Source: Tillandsia leiboldiana (Eukaryota; Streptophyta; Magnoliopsida; Poales; Bromeliaceae). From it: a stretch of 64,000 nt of DNA. Below are positions 12,301-22,399 of the stretch, piece after piece. The stretch is taken from the NCBI GenBank assembly GCA_029204045.2, contig CM055063.1:43309562-43373561 (forward strand), in the 5' to 3' direction. The position numbers and the translations under genes were made by a program. The notes under the pieces were generated by a model. The model was not told the origin of the DNA. It saw nothing but the letters and a program-made list of their open reading frames with translations, and did not search any database. How positions within the stretch are numbered: position 1 is the first letter of the stretch; the number at the start of each line of letters is the position of its first letter.

Positions 12301-14115
12301 AGGCTTCGCGGCGGCGACGCATAGTGTAGCAAACGGCTACTCCTAAGACTCCGCAAAGGACCGAAACAAAAAACCGAGCGAAACTACACGTAAATAAATC
12401 TCGCTTACCCCTAATCGTCGGAGACGGTGATCCGTTCACGCTCCCGGCTTCGGCACGTTCGTCGGGAGGGTTGGGTCCGTTCGCCTTCTCCTTCTTTCCC
12501 ACCGTTTCCTTCCGATTAGGGTTTCGCCTCTTCCCTTTTCTTTTGCTCGTTCCTTCCTCTCGTTTCCTTCCGGTTAGGGTTTCGCCTTTTTTTCCTTTTC
12601 TTTTTCTTTCTTTCGGGAGAAGTCACAATTTAATTTTTAATGTACGATAAAACACCACATCGGGTATTTTAAAATCCTAATTAATTAATTCCTTAATTAA
12701 TTAATCCCTCAGGTAAAATCCTTTGGGATAATTCTTTAAAGATAAATCCCTCTTTTTCCTCGGAAAGCGTGTCAAATCACTTACGCGGATTTCGATGCAC
12801 CCCCTGGCCATTGCGATCCCTTTCTACCCCTTTCTAGGAGTTCTGTAAGTCGGAATCCAGATCTGATCGCACCGCCGTTCTCCGTTTTCCGAGCTCTATC
12901 GCAGAAAAATACCCGCATCTCCAAATTATCGACTTAAGTAAACCCGTTACATTAATTACTTTAAACGGAAGCTTTATTAGCAGGAGGTATAACGTGTTAC
13001 AAAAATCTATGATATTACAGTTTTCTACTAGTCTGGTTGAACATACATCGTATGACAGGGTGCTAGGTCAAGTTCCAAATAGTGGTAAATGAATTGAGAT
13101 AGATAGGAAGCATACAATAACATGATCATGATAACAACACGAGATCATCCTTTCTATAACTAACATGCTTCCTAATACATCTAACAATCATGTATGATTT
13201 ACTACACGATAGAATTAATGAATAGTCCATCAATTTTGGAGGCAAAGCAACCCACCTGGAAAATGCGCGTTCCACAACAATAATAACCTCCTCTCTGTCC
13301 AACTCTCCGTAAGATACCCAAATCTGCGAATCACTGCAAAAAGTACCACACATAGCATCAACAGTAGCAGTTCCAAATACAGCACTTGCTGTTAGCCAAA
13401 ACTAGCACAGAAAACGAGAAATTTCACCTCTGTCTAGTCCTCAGAAAAATCCAAAAAAATCACCGTTGCGATCCTCGCGACGAGTAGCCCCAAATCGAGT
13501 ATTTATACTCCTCAATCGGACACCTGTAGGCCAAGATAAAAATAAAACATCGCGGTATGTTAACTCCCTCATAAACACAAGCCTGCAGCAAAATAGTCCC
13601 AAATAAGCTTAATTATCACCTTCGAAGAGTCCCCAAAAAATTCCAATAAAAATATGACGGCGATCCTCGCGAAGAGTAGATGTCGATCGAATCCTCACAT
13701 GCCGAAATCCAATAACCGAGCACAGAGATAAAAATCCGACAAGCCTCCGCTATCCAGAAATTCACCAGCAACAAAGGGGTTCAAATATGCCTCGTAAACT
13801 ATGCCAAAAACTCAGAATAAAGCAAGGTGATCAACACAGAAATCGAAGGCCTACCTCTTGTGAAACCAATGCCGCAAAAATCAGCTCAAAAGTCCATTGG
13901 GGTATCCTAGGGGGTCTCACACACTGAAATGCGACGGTAGAAGCCTAAATCGAAGGAGCGTCGAAGTGTGCCACGTCGCAGAAAACGCCGATGCCGCGGC
14001 CTTCAAAAATTTCAAAAATCCATCATGGGGTGGAGGAGAAGGTAAGGAACAACTTTGCTTAAGGCTCTCCCAGGAGATGAGCTCGGGAAAAGGGCTAAAA
14101 TGCGTAGCAAAGGGG

Positions 14116-14483
14116 CTATTTATCGCCTCAACCCAACAAATCAGAAAATCCCCTTTGGGTCCCCAGTTTTGGGCGCCCGATTTGATTCCGGGCTGCTATA
14201 GTGCCCGCCAAGAAGGCCCGATCTGCAGCCGTCCATCAGCGCCCGGATCATCCACAGAGCGACACGTGTCCCCGCACAGCAAACAGCGAACACGGCCTCT
14301 TCGCTCGCGACACGTGGCCTCGCCCTCGCGCCCGCCTTCGCGCGCGTTAGTGCCTCGATCGGCGTGCCCACGTGCGCGCACGTCGCGCTGCCGGCGACCA
14401 TACCGCACACGCATCCTGAGGCAACTGCCCACTCTGCTCCGTGGACCGAGCCGGTGCACCAGCCAATCCCACGCTGCCACGTG
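14116..14483 (-). promoter_or_regulatory. Putative U3 promoter of H: TATA-like box and G-box cluster
   Basis: On the minus strand GATAAATAG (14116-14124) is preceded upstream by CACTGTGTC-type spacing and four CACGTG cores at 14263, 14311, 14369 and 14478. The layout is the same as in the AB LTR. G-box cores are bound by plant bZIP and bHLH factors; function here is inferred from motif clustering only. Confidence 0.45.
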
Positions 14484-15425
14484 TCCACACCGCGCCAACA
14501 GGAAGACGCTACGTGGCACACGCCCTCGCTGCACCGCGCACCTGCCCGCGACTTGCCCGCGCGCCTGCCCGCGCCAGCTCCGTGTCACGCCCCGGAGGTT
14601 CTAAAAGAGTGGAAAAACGTATCTAATTTTTTTTTTTCAAATGAACCTTGCCTCCGGTGCGCGCCAGATCCGTCAATATACAAATTCACTCCCCAAACGG
14701 GCGGAGCCTCCTTTGTATATGTACGGCGTTCCGAACACGACTAGTACTTTAACCATGCAATCATTGAGCAATAAGAAGGAGAGATCACACTTAACCATAT
14801 AGTAATAATCACCACATCGCGATGAAAGGATAAATCCATGGGTTTGAAAGACGGTGTCCACACGACCCCCGATTTTACAAAATGTTTTCGCAAACTCTTT
14901 TACGTGGCAATATTGCTTGAAAGGATAAATCCACGGGTTTAGAAATCAGTGCCCACACGACACTTGGTTTGAAAACGCTTTTGGAACCATGTTTATGTTT
15001 GAAAACAAGCCGCATTCATAAATCTCAACAATCAAAGATATGTGAAGTCATTCCTACACTAAGATCTCAATCCAACATCCACAATAAGCCATCCACAAGC
15101 AATCACAGATATACTAACAAAAAATAATGTGAGATAACCATAAAACTGAGAAGTTTAATAGCCTGAATGGCTAGGGTCCTCTAATCGCTGCCTCACCGTC
15201 GTCCCGGTTCCCACCCTTGCTCGGACCTGTCACAGTGTGGGTAGTCAGTGACTGATAAAGTAGATGATAAACAAGTAAATGCTGTAAAACTGTAAAGAAC
15301 AAACCGATACACCCGAGCATTCACTTCCCCCTCATGATTCGCTAAATCCCCTGTCACAAACACACTGGGCAACTACCCCAGATTTAAAACATGTTGGGCA
15401 CCAACCCCAGATTTAAAACATGTTG

Positions 15426-17200
15426 TGTGAGGACCCGGATCCCCACGACGAGATTACTGGTTGACCAGTAGCTTCTGGAGGCCTTTGTGGCACGTCGGTG
15501 GTGTTTGTGCACCAATTGGACACTAGTAATGGACTTAGAGTGTTTAATGGATCACGAGAATAGTCAGATGGCCTCGTCGAATGCTTAGAAGTGGTTTCGC
15601 GCGCAATGGATATTAAATTGGACTCGGGGTGAAGTTTGGATAAAAGATCACCTCTCCGGATGCCTTCGGGAATTTTTAGAGTTGGAATTTGGCAAATCGG
15701 ACTTTAGAATTGGACCCGGCGCAAAAATCGGATCAAGTGGGCTTTCGGCAAATTTTCGGATGAGAATTTGGAGAAACGGACACCGTATTTGGATTCAGCA
15801 TGCGAAATCGTTGAGAATTGACTATTTACTTGCTTTTATCGGAGCCCGGTTGAGGTGCGCGTTTTTCGAGGCACGTGAGCAGATCTCGAGGCGACACGGC
15901 ACGGATCCCGAGGCGTTGGCGTGTGGCACGTGGCTCGAGGTGGCGTGCTGCGCATGGTGCGCAGCTGGCGCGCACTGGGGAAGCGCGCTCCCTGCGCGGG
16001 TGACGCAGGGGCCGCCACGTGGCGGGCCCCCACTGGCGCCCGCGCGGGAGTGGGTGCGCGCCCGTGTGGCGGCACGGTGTCCCGCGCGCGTGTAGCGCGC
16101 GGGTGCGGCGCCCGCGTGGCACGCGGGATGCGCGCCACGTGGCGCAGGGGGCGCGTGCCTGCGCCTGGCGCGCGCGCCCCTGTGCGGTGGACCGCCTGGC
16201 AGCGGGCCCGGTGCACCGTGGACCCGGTCCACGAGAGCAATCCTCTCCCCTCTTTCTTCTCTTCTTCTTCCTTTTCCTCCCCGCGCACCATTTCTTCTCC
16301 TCTTGTTCTTCTTCTCCAACCGAGCGAGAGAGAGTGAGAGGGAGTGGATTTTGTGAGGTGCGGCGGTGCGTCGTGGACCTCGCGGAGCGCGCGAGATGTT
16401 TCAAGGGGTCGGTTGGCGGCGCGACGCAGTCGAGGTAGGTCCCGCGCGTTAATTTTACGGTGTTTTTAGCACAGTTTTGGGGCGTTCTTTTGGCCATTGG
16501 ATTGACCCCTTGATCTTATCTGTGTTAGGGACCGTATTCTTACCGCTCCGTTTTGCGTGCGGACTCCGACGGCGGGCTCCGTTTTGCGTGCGGACTCCGT
16601 TTTGCGCACGGATTTCGGCACGGTGCTCCGTTTTGCGTGCAGACTCTGTTTTGCGCGCGAGTTTTGACACCGTGCTCTGTTTTGCGTGCGGACTCCGGCG
16701 GTGCGCACCGTTTTGCGTGTAACTTGTTGTACGAGCTCGGATTGAGGCGTGCCTTTACACTCTTTGGATCTACACGTCGCAAGGATTACCGTCGTGTTTT
16801 CGGGAAATTTTCTGAGATTCGCCCGAAGGTATACTTTTTTCCCCTTTACTGCGCAGAGTATTACAGTTGTGTTTGTTGTGGACATTCGCGCTCACCGTGT
16901 TGTGGAATTTGTAACTCGGCCTCCGGGACTCGGATTTTGACGTGCAGGTACTCGTTTCGAAGGTCTCGACGCGGCGATCGCGACGATATTTTTGATGGAT
17001 TTTTCAGAGTCCGTTTTGTAGGTGAAAATTTCATATCTTTGGGGTTGGTTTCAACAGATGGTGTATACTTGGATATTTTAGCATAAAGTGTAACTTTGGA
17101 CCTTTTGTTGTACCTAGGAGGGTTCGCGAGTGTTTTTGGAACACTGCTAGGAGCCGAGGTTTGCGCGACTTGTACCGTGGATACGGGTTCAGCGGTTTGT
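15426..17200 (+). repeat. Truncated 5' LTR of element C
   Basis: It aligns with 48253-50076 of the 3' LTR, with noticeably more differences than between the two LTRs of G, as expected for an older insertion. It contains a GC-rich U3-like zone with CACGTG at 15927, 16016 and 16136, repeated GTGGACC words near 16190-16230, a pyrimidine-rich tract (16240-16320) and a 49-bp tandem repeat. No clear TATA box was found. Confidence 0.9.
16555..16735 (+). repeat. 49-bp tandem repeat in the 5' LTR of C
   Basis: The unit starts CTCCGTTTTGCGTGCGGACT and ends ...GGCACGGTG. About two full units plus partial ones are visible here. The matching block in the 3' LTR (49372-49595) has one unit more. Confidence 0.8.
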
Positions 17201-18659
17201 GCAAGTGACTGAAGAAAGAATGCAACATGGTTTCTCCTAAGTCAATCCCAGCATGATAGTGTAGCAGAAAAAGGTGGCCTATCTAGGTGACCATTCAAGC
17301 TTGCAAAAGTCATTATCTTGATGAACCATTTTAAGTACTCTAACCACATACCCCAACCTTTCATTTAATCATTCAACAAGATAGGGATTTAGCATAGATT
17401 CCAAGTAATTCTACTACATATTTAAAGCATGGACTCACCATTAATTAACTTGTAGTTTTCTAACAATGCGATTATCAACGAAGAAACCAGGACTTCATAC
17501 AAGCATGCTAGGTCCATTTCACAGATTTACTAACAGCATAATCAAAAGCATTCTAATAGGCCTAGTGATAAATCCCAAATAAGAGGTTTACAACATCACC
17601 CACCTCGAGCGCTAATCCCAGTTCCCAAAAGCAGAACCCAAGCTCAGTCCAAAAACTCCCCACCAATCTGTACAAAATACCCCAAAGGAAAGTACATAAG
17701 CTACTCATTCAAAATTCCCAGAATCTGTCCCTTAATACCACAGTCCAGAATTCACTAATTTTTACCTGCGAAAAATGCCCAGAAAAATCCAAGGAAAATA
17801 CCGTCGCTGTAGAATACCAGGATTTCGGATGGCGCACCGACCTCGCAAGATGGCGTGGTGCGGAGGAAATTGCCTCGGGCGTGTTCCATATGTGTCTTAA
17901 GTTGAGTTCGGGTTGATTCGGATCTACGCGGAGGCCCCAGCTTGAATCGGAGTTTTCCGGGCATTGTGTGCCGTTAGAGGACTGGTTTTGTTGAGCATCG
18001 GCTCCACAGTGGTGTACAGAAAAATTGGAAAATACTTGGAACATGTGTACTTTATGATTACAGCGGAGTTCGGGAGGTTCCGGACTGACGCGGAGGATCC
18101 GAAGGCAAAAAGTGAGTTAGAGTTGGCATTAAAGGATTAATTAAATAATTTAATTAATTGAAAGTGTTGAATCTGCCTGTATTAGAATTTTGAGGAGAGA
18201 GGAGAATGAAAATGGAATGAAGTGGATTAGATTTTTTGCTGCTTGAGGGATTATTTAAATCCCTTTGCTACAGCTGCCTTCCACCCAACGCCACTAATTA
18301 AGCCACCATAATTAGTCTTCGCCACGTCATCGCCTCTTTCTCCCCTTAAAATAGAGGAATGGCTATGAAACAGAGGATTGAATGAAGAAGGGAAAAGAGA
18401 AGAAAAGAAGGAAGAAGAAGAAGGAAAGGAGGGATTTTTGTGAAGTGTGCTTATGGTGTGGAACCCCCCCCCCCCCCCTACTAGTTGCCGAGCGGAGCCG
18501 AGCGGAGCGCGCGTAACGAGCTACGGCAAGGTTTGTTGTTAGTGCATCTTTTTGTGAGAGCTTGGGTTTTGTTGGAGGAAATTAATGGTGTCGGTTTGGG
18601 GTTTTTGGGTGGATGTTGGTGTGTGGTTTGCTGTTGACGGACTGCTTGTCCGGGGAGTT

Positions 18660-19110
18660 GGTGGCCGCAGCTAGGGGAGCCGCGCGGGCGCACATGGGCG
18701 CGCGCGGCTGGCACAGGCTGCTGCGCAGGCGTGCGCAGCAGGGCGCCGCACAGGGCGGCTGGGCGCTGCGCAGCGTGCGGCTGGGCGCTGCGCAGCAGGC
18801 GAGCGCGCAGGGGGCGCGCGGCAGGCAGCAGGCGGGCAGCAGGCGAGCGCGCAGGGGGCGCATGGCAGGCAGCGGGTGCTGCGCGGGCGCACCTAGGCAC
18901 CGCGCGCAACAGGTCTGGGCACTGCGCGGGCGCCAGGGGCGCCGCGCGCTGCCGTGCCTGGGCGCTGCGCGGGCGCCCAATGGCACCGCGCGCAGCTAGC
19001 GCAGGCGCCGCGCGGGCGCACAGGGGCGCCGCGCGCGGCAAGCGCGGGCACCGCGCATGCGGCTGAGCACGGCGCGCGGTGGGCAGCAGGCGTGGCATGC
19101 AGTTCGCGTC
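18660..19110. repeat. GC-rich minisatellite in the 5' LTR of G
   Basis: Words such as CTGCGCAGC, GGCGAGCGCGCAGGGG and GCCGCGCGGGCGCA recur at irregular spacing. The 3' LTR copy (26005-26455) has a short indel relative to this one at the GCAGCAGGCGGGCAGCAGGC segment, showing that the array changes length. Confidence 0.85.
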
Positions 19111-20705
19111 GACGCACGGGGTTTGCTTCGACCGGGGTTGGTTTTTGCCTGGTGACAGTATGGTTGTGCTTTGGCCGAGTTAATTATGATTCTTTCTCCT
19201 CCCTTTTTCCTGGCAGTTTTGTGGAGCAGCTTGTGCTGCATGGCCGTGTGTGCGCGGAGGGTTGGTACTGCGCGAAGCCGAGTCGAGTGCACGCCACGGG
19301 GGGATTCACCTGTGCATATGTGGAGTATGTGTGCTGTGAGTGTGTGGTTTTGTGAGATTGTGTGTGCTGTGAGTTACTTTATGAAGCTGGACTTGGATTT
19401 AAGTGATTGTGTATAGGTGAACATTATTAATTATTGTGCAATTGGAGCTTTATGTGTGTTGTTGGTGACTCTTTGGAAGCTGATTGGCTGGGGACCTTGG
19501 TGATGGTATTGTGGTGTGTTTGAGCCCTTGTTTGTGCTGTGCGTTGGCTGTGGAGTGAGCCGGAGGTTGCGCGGATGTTTGTGTGGACTCAGGAGGATTG
19601 TTCTAGCTTTCGGGGATTTTTCTGTGGTTCGTGGCAGTGTGCGAACGCGCGACGCATTTTTCGGCGTTTCGCCAGATTGTGGATTCGGCGCTTCCCCGAC
19701 TTCGGCTTTGCCTGCGGAAAGCGTTTCAGGTGGGTGCTCTGTTCCTAGAACCGGTGGACGGTTCTCGAATTCTTATATTAGAATGCATGCATGTTTAAGA
19801 TACAATAATTGTATGTTATTGTGAGGTAAGCTAGGAAGGACGACTGTATAAGGGGATTTGCAAGATTAATATTCATATTAAATATTATCGACGACTTACA
19901 GCATTTATGTATTCACGATGATGAATTGTAAATGCTTACCTAAGGGACTTACCCTATGTGATTGACAGCATGCTTGTATGAGGTTATGGACTTTTTAGTA
20001 GCACTCGCATCTCCAGGAGACTAGATATTAGTAAATGGTTATATCTTGCATAAAGGTATGTGGTCTAATACTTTGGGAATATTATGTTATGGAGAATATC
20101 ATGTTTTATCTGGTTGGAGATTGTTATGCATGTGTAAAGGTTGGCATTTGACATAATTGTGCACTGGACACTTAAGTGATAGTATGCCTTAGTTCTTGTA
20201 AGAATTGGTCACCTGTACTTAACTTGCTAAGTGAAGGACATTTGCATGCTTATATGGTCATCTAGTTAGGCCATCTTTTACTGCTGCACTACTTATGGGA
20301 ACTTGACTTAGGAGAAACCATGCTTTTTCTTTCTCCGCCTTTGCTAGTCAAGTGGTCAGTGTTGCTCGGGTTCGAGCAGGGGTCTGGATAGTGTAGTCGG
20401 GACTTCGTGTCTGGGACAGGTTGGCTTAGTTGTGGGGCTTTGCGGTAACCGCGGATAGTGGGCGGTTGACCGGATGTTTCTCTATGCACCTGATTGGGTA
20501 TCAGTTTTCTTTAGTGGATGGAGTTTCCCACTTATCGTTCAGTTGCATCCGATTGAGGTCGGGTCTTTCCTTGGTGGTTGAGTTTTCCCACTTTGATCAG
20601 ATTGATGATCAAAGTCCTGCTATTTAGAGATACTTGTGGTATTGATGACAGAGATGCTTTACTCGTGTGGGTAGCTCCCCTCGAGTGCCGCTCCGGAGTA
20701 GGCTT

Positions 20706-20789
20706 CAGACCGTGTTGGGTTCCGGTCAGACCGTGCTGGGTTCCGGTCAGACCGTGTTGGGTGCCGGTCAGACCGTGTTGGGTTCCGGT
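20706..20789 (+). repeat. 21-bp tandem repeat, four copies, in the LTR of G
   Basis: CAGACCGTGTTGGGTTCCGG plus T is repeated four times with single-base variants. The same four copies occur in the 3' LTR at about 28052-28135. In C the corresponding place (around 50950) lacks the array, so it arose in the G lineage. Confidence 0.9.
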
Positions 20790-21950
20790 CATTTGGACAG
20801 TGGAGATACTGAGTTCGGGAGATTGGTGACAGAGCAGGCAGTACCGGGTTTTATACCGGTTCATTCGATTGGGTTTATTTCGGTCAAATACTTTTATTGT
20901 TACATTCGTGCCTGGGGGCCGAGTGCAGACTGGTAGTTGAGTTTAGATCAGTGCTAGTATTATTGAGAGCCGTCTGGTTGACGGTGGTCCCGTGTCGTTG
21001 AGAGTACTTTGACCGCTGTGTGAGAGGTTGAGCATCATGATGCTATCCGTTCTGATAGAGAGCGTGGATTTTGACCATAGCCTGCATGAGCCACTACTCG
21101 ATAGCGAGCTAGTCCGTTTGGACGCCCTACGTAATTCCTGCTTGTCAGCGGGAGGTGGCTGTAGGTGGGCGCAGGTTTGACTGGACCAGATGTGGCAGTC
21201 AGCTCGATTGGGTCGATGGTGCACTTCATGTGCTAGTGGTTGCATACCACTGTTTGGTTCTCCCCCTTTTAGCCTTTAGTTAGGGGCAGGGTAGCTGTTG
21301 AGAGTCTCCAGCTTACTCATTTCAGTCTTATGACTTGGGTTAGTTTTTGTCTCTTGAGGACTTGGTGGGCAGACCGTCGGGTTTGGCGGTGGTACCCACT
21401 GAGAACTCCCTTTTTGGTGTAGTTCTCACACCCTTTGGGGGTTCCCCCCCCCCTTTTTTTCTCTCCTCTCCTTTGTTTTGCAGAGTCTTAGCGGGTGTTG
21501 CTGACTCTGCGGTTGTTGATCGAGGCGAGGGAGTCGTGAGCTAGATCCCTACCCGTCGTTGGAGAGTAGCGGTACCCCTTCAGAGGAGATCATCAGTAGA
21601 TTAGTTGTTTCTTTTTCCTCTTTTGAGCGACTGTTGTAGTGAGGACATTTTGTATTGAGAGACTGTACACTGTTGTATTTATTGGAGTTACCTCCCGGTT
21701 GGGTTCAGAGCTGGTATTTGAGGATATTGTTTTATTATTATTTTTGGGGAGGCGAACATTGTTGTATTATTTCCAGTTGTACAGTAATTGATTTTGGTTA
21801 CAGCAGATTTTTATTTATAGCTCTGATATCTGTCCAGTTGTAGTACTTTTCTTGCAGGTAGGACGCTTCGCTTATGCAGGTTGGCATAGGTGGCGGATCT
21901 GTTGGCGGGCCCGGGTCGCAGTTTCGACCCCGCGGCGTGACAGATTAGAG

Positions 21951-21962
21951 TGGTATCAGAGC
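21951..21962 (+). other. Primer binding site of G (initiator-Met tRNA)
   Basis: TGGTATCAGAGC lies 8 nt after the LTR end. It is complementary to the 3' end of plant initiator tRNA-Met, the usual primer of Tekay-type and many other plant LTR elements. Confidence 0.95.
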
Positions 21963-22121
21963 CTAGGTTGTAGGTCGTGGTGGACTTAGAAACCCTAGGC
22001 TTGTGGTTTGACCCTTGGTTGACTTCGTGAGAGTCGTGACTTTTAGCGAGAGTCCTGATTGAGTTTTATACCTCTCCCAAAGGACGGGAAGAGTGATTGG
22101 CATGTGTATTCTCCTAAGTGA

Positions 22122-22145
22122 TTATGTTGGCTGCAGACAACAGAA
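22122..22145 (+). promoter_or_regulatory. Leader stem-loop of G with CTGCAG in the loop
   Basis: TTATGTTG, loop GCTGCAGA, CAACAGAA: an 8-bp stem with one mismatch. The same structure with a perfect stem is in AB and in both E units, at a similar distance from the primer site and just before gag. A role in RNA dimerisation or packaging is inferred. Confidence 0.6.
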
Positions 22146-22399
22146 TGCTGGGGAACGGGTGACATGCTTTAGACTTTCGCTGGATTGGGTCGAGCGCTGT
22201 TGTGTGCTGTTTTGTGGTTTCGTCGTGGTGAGCTGTGCCCCCCGACGCTGGGTTTTGACCCGTGTACTTCCTGTCATAGCAGTTGAGCTTGAGCGGTTGG
22301 TTTTGGGCCGGATACCCGGATTGAGGTCAGAGAGTTTCGGACCCAGATGACAGGATTGTCAGAGGCTTATCAGCGGCAGAGTGAGTGAGCAGCTGGTCT

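Larger units (their letters stand above)
6176..13019 (-). mobile_element. Solo LTR D2 (D-type), interrupted by a G-family solo LTR
   Basis: On the plus strand it runs from TGTCACGCCCCGGAGG (6176) to TATGATATTACA (13019), i.e. TG...CA on the minus strand. It is flanked by a perfect 5-bp duplication GTTTT (6171-6175 and 13020-13024). Its own sequence is 6176-8076 plus 11990-13019, about 2.9 kb. No internal region is present. It resembles the D LTR along its whole length (CCTCCGGCGCG, CAAATTCACTCCCCAAA, GGCCAAACTGCCGGTGTGCG, pyrimidine-rich tract with TTAGGGTTTCGCC). H is continuous across the site. Confidence 0.93.
4650..14582 (-). mobile_element. LTR of element H (outermost chromovirus), interrupted by D2
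   Basis: The minus-strand LTR ends at 4650 (TGTCATGCCCCGGGGTCG on the plus strand). Its own sequence is 4650-6175 and 13025-14582. The first ~100 bp carry the terminal block shared with G, C and E: the CGACCCCGG/CCCGGGTCG inverted pair, AGATCCGCC, and GCGAAGCGTCCAACCTGCAAG. Further right it matches the U5-like region of the other LTRs (CTACTGCC...CTTACGTAG, TGGCACTCGAGGGG), then a donor-like ACCCACCTGG, a TATA-like box and a G-box cluster. At 14583 element D is inserted; the rest of H must lie right of the window. Candidate left target duplication is CCTTT (4645-4649), untestable here. Confidence 0.8.
17808..21942 (+). repeat. 5' LTR of element G (4.1 kb)
   Basis: Landmarks in order: a U3 part with GCCACGTCATCG near 18335 and CCCTTAAAATAG; a 15-C run (18464-18478); a GC-rich array at 18660-19110; a donor-like TTCAGGTGGGTG at about 19728; an R/U5-like part nearly shared with C from about 20240; a 21-bp repeat at 20706-20789; TTTGTTTTGCAG at about 21471; TTTTCTTGCAG at about 21848; and the terminal CCCGGGTCG...CGACCCCGCGG inverted pair. 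This last differs from the 3' LTR copy by one base. Confidence 0.93.

Noticed and set aside
20532..20864. ORF with 7-residue repeats (TGTQHGL), and the same at 27878-28210
   Set aside because: It is the translation of the 21-bp tandem repeat in the G LTR, on the antisense strand.
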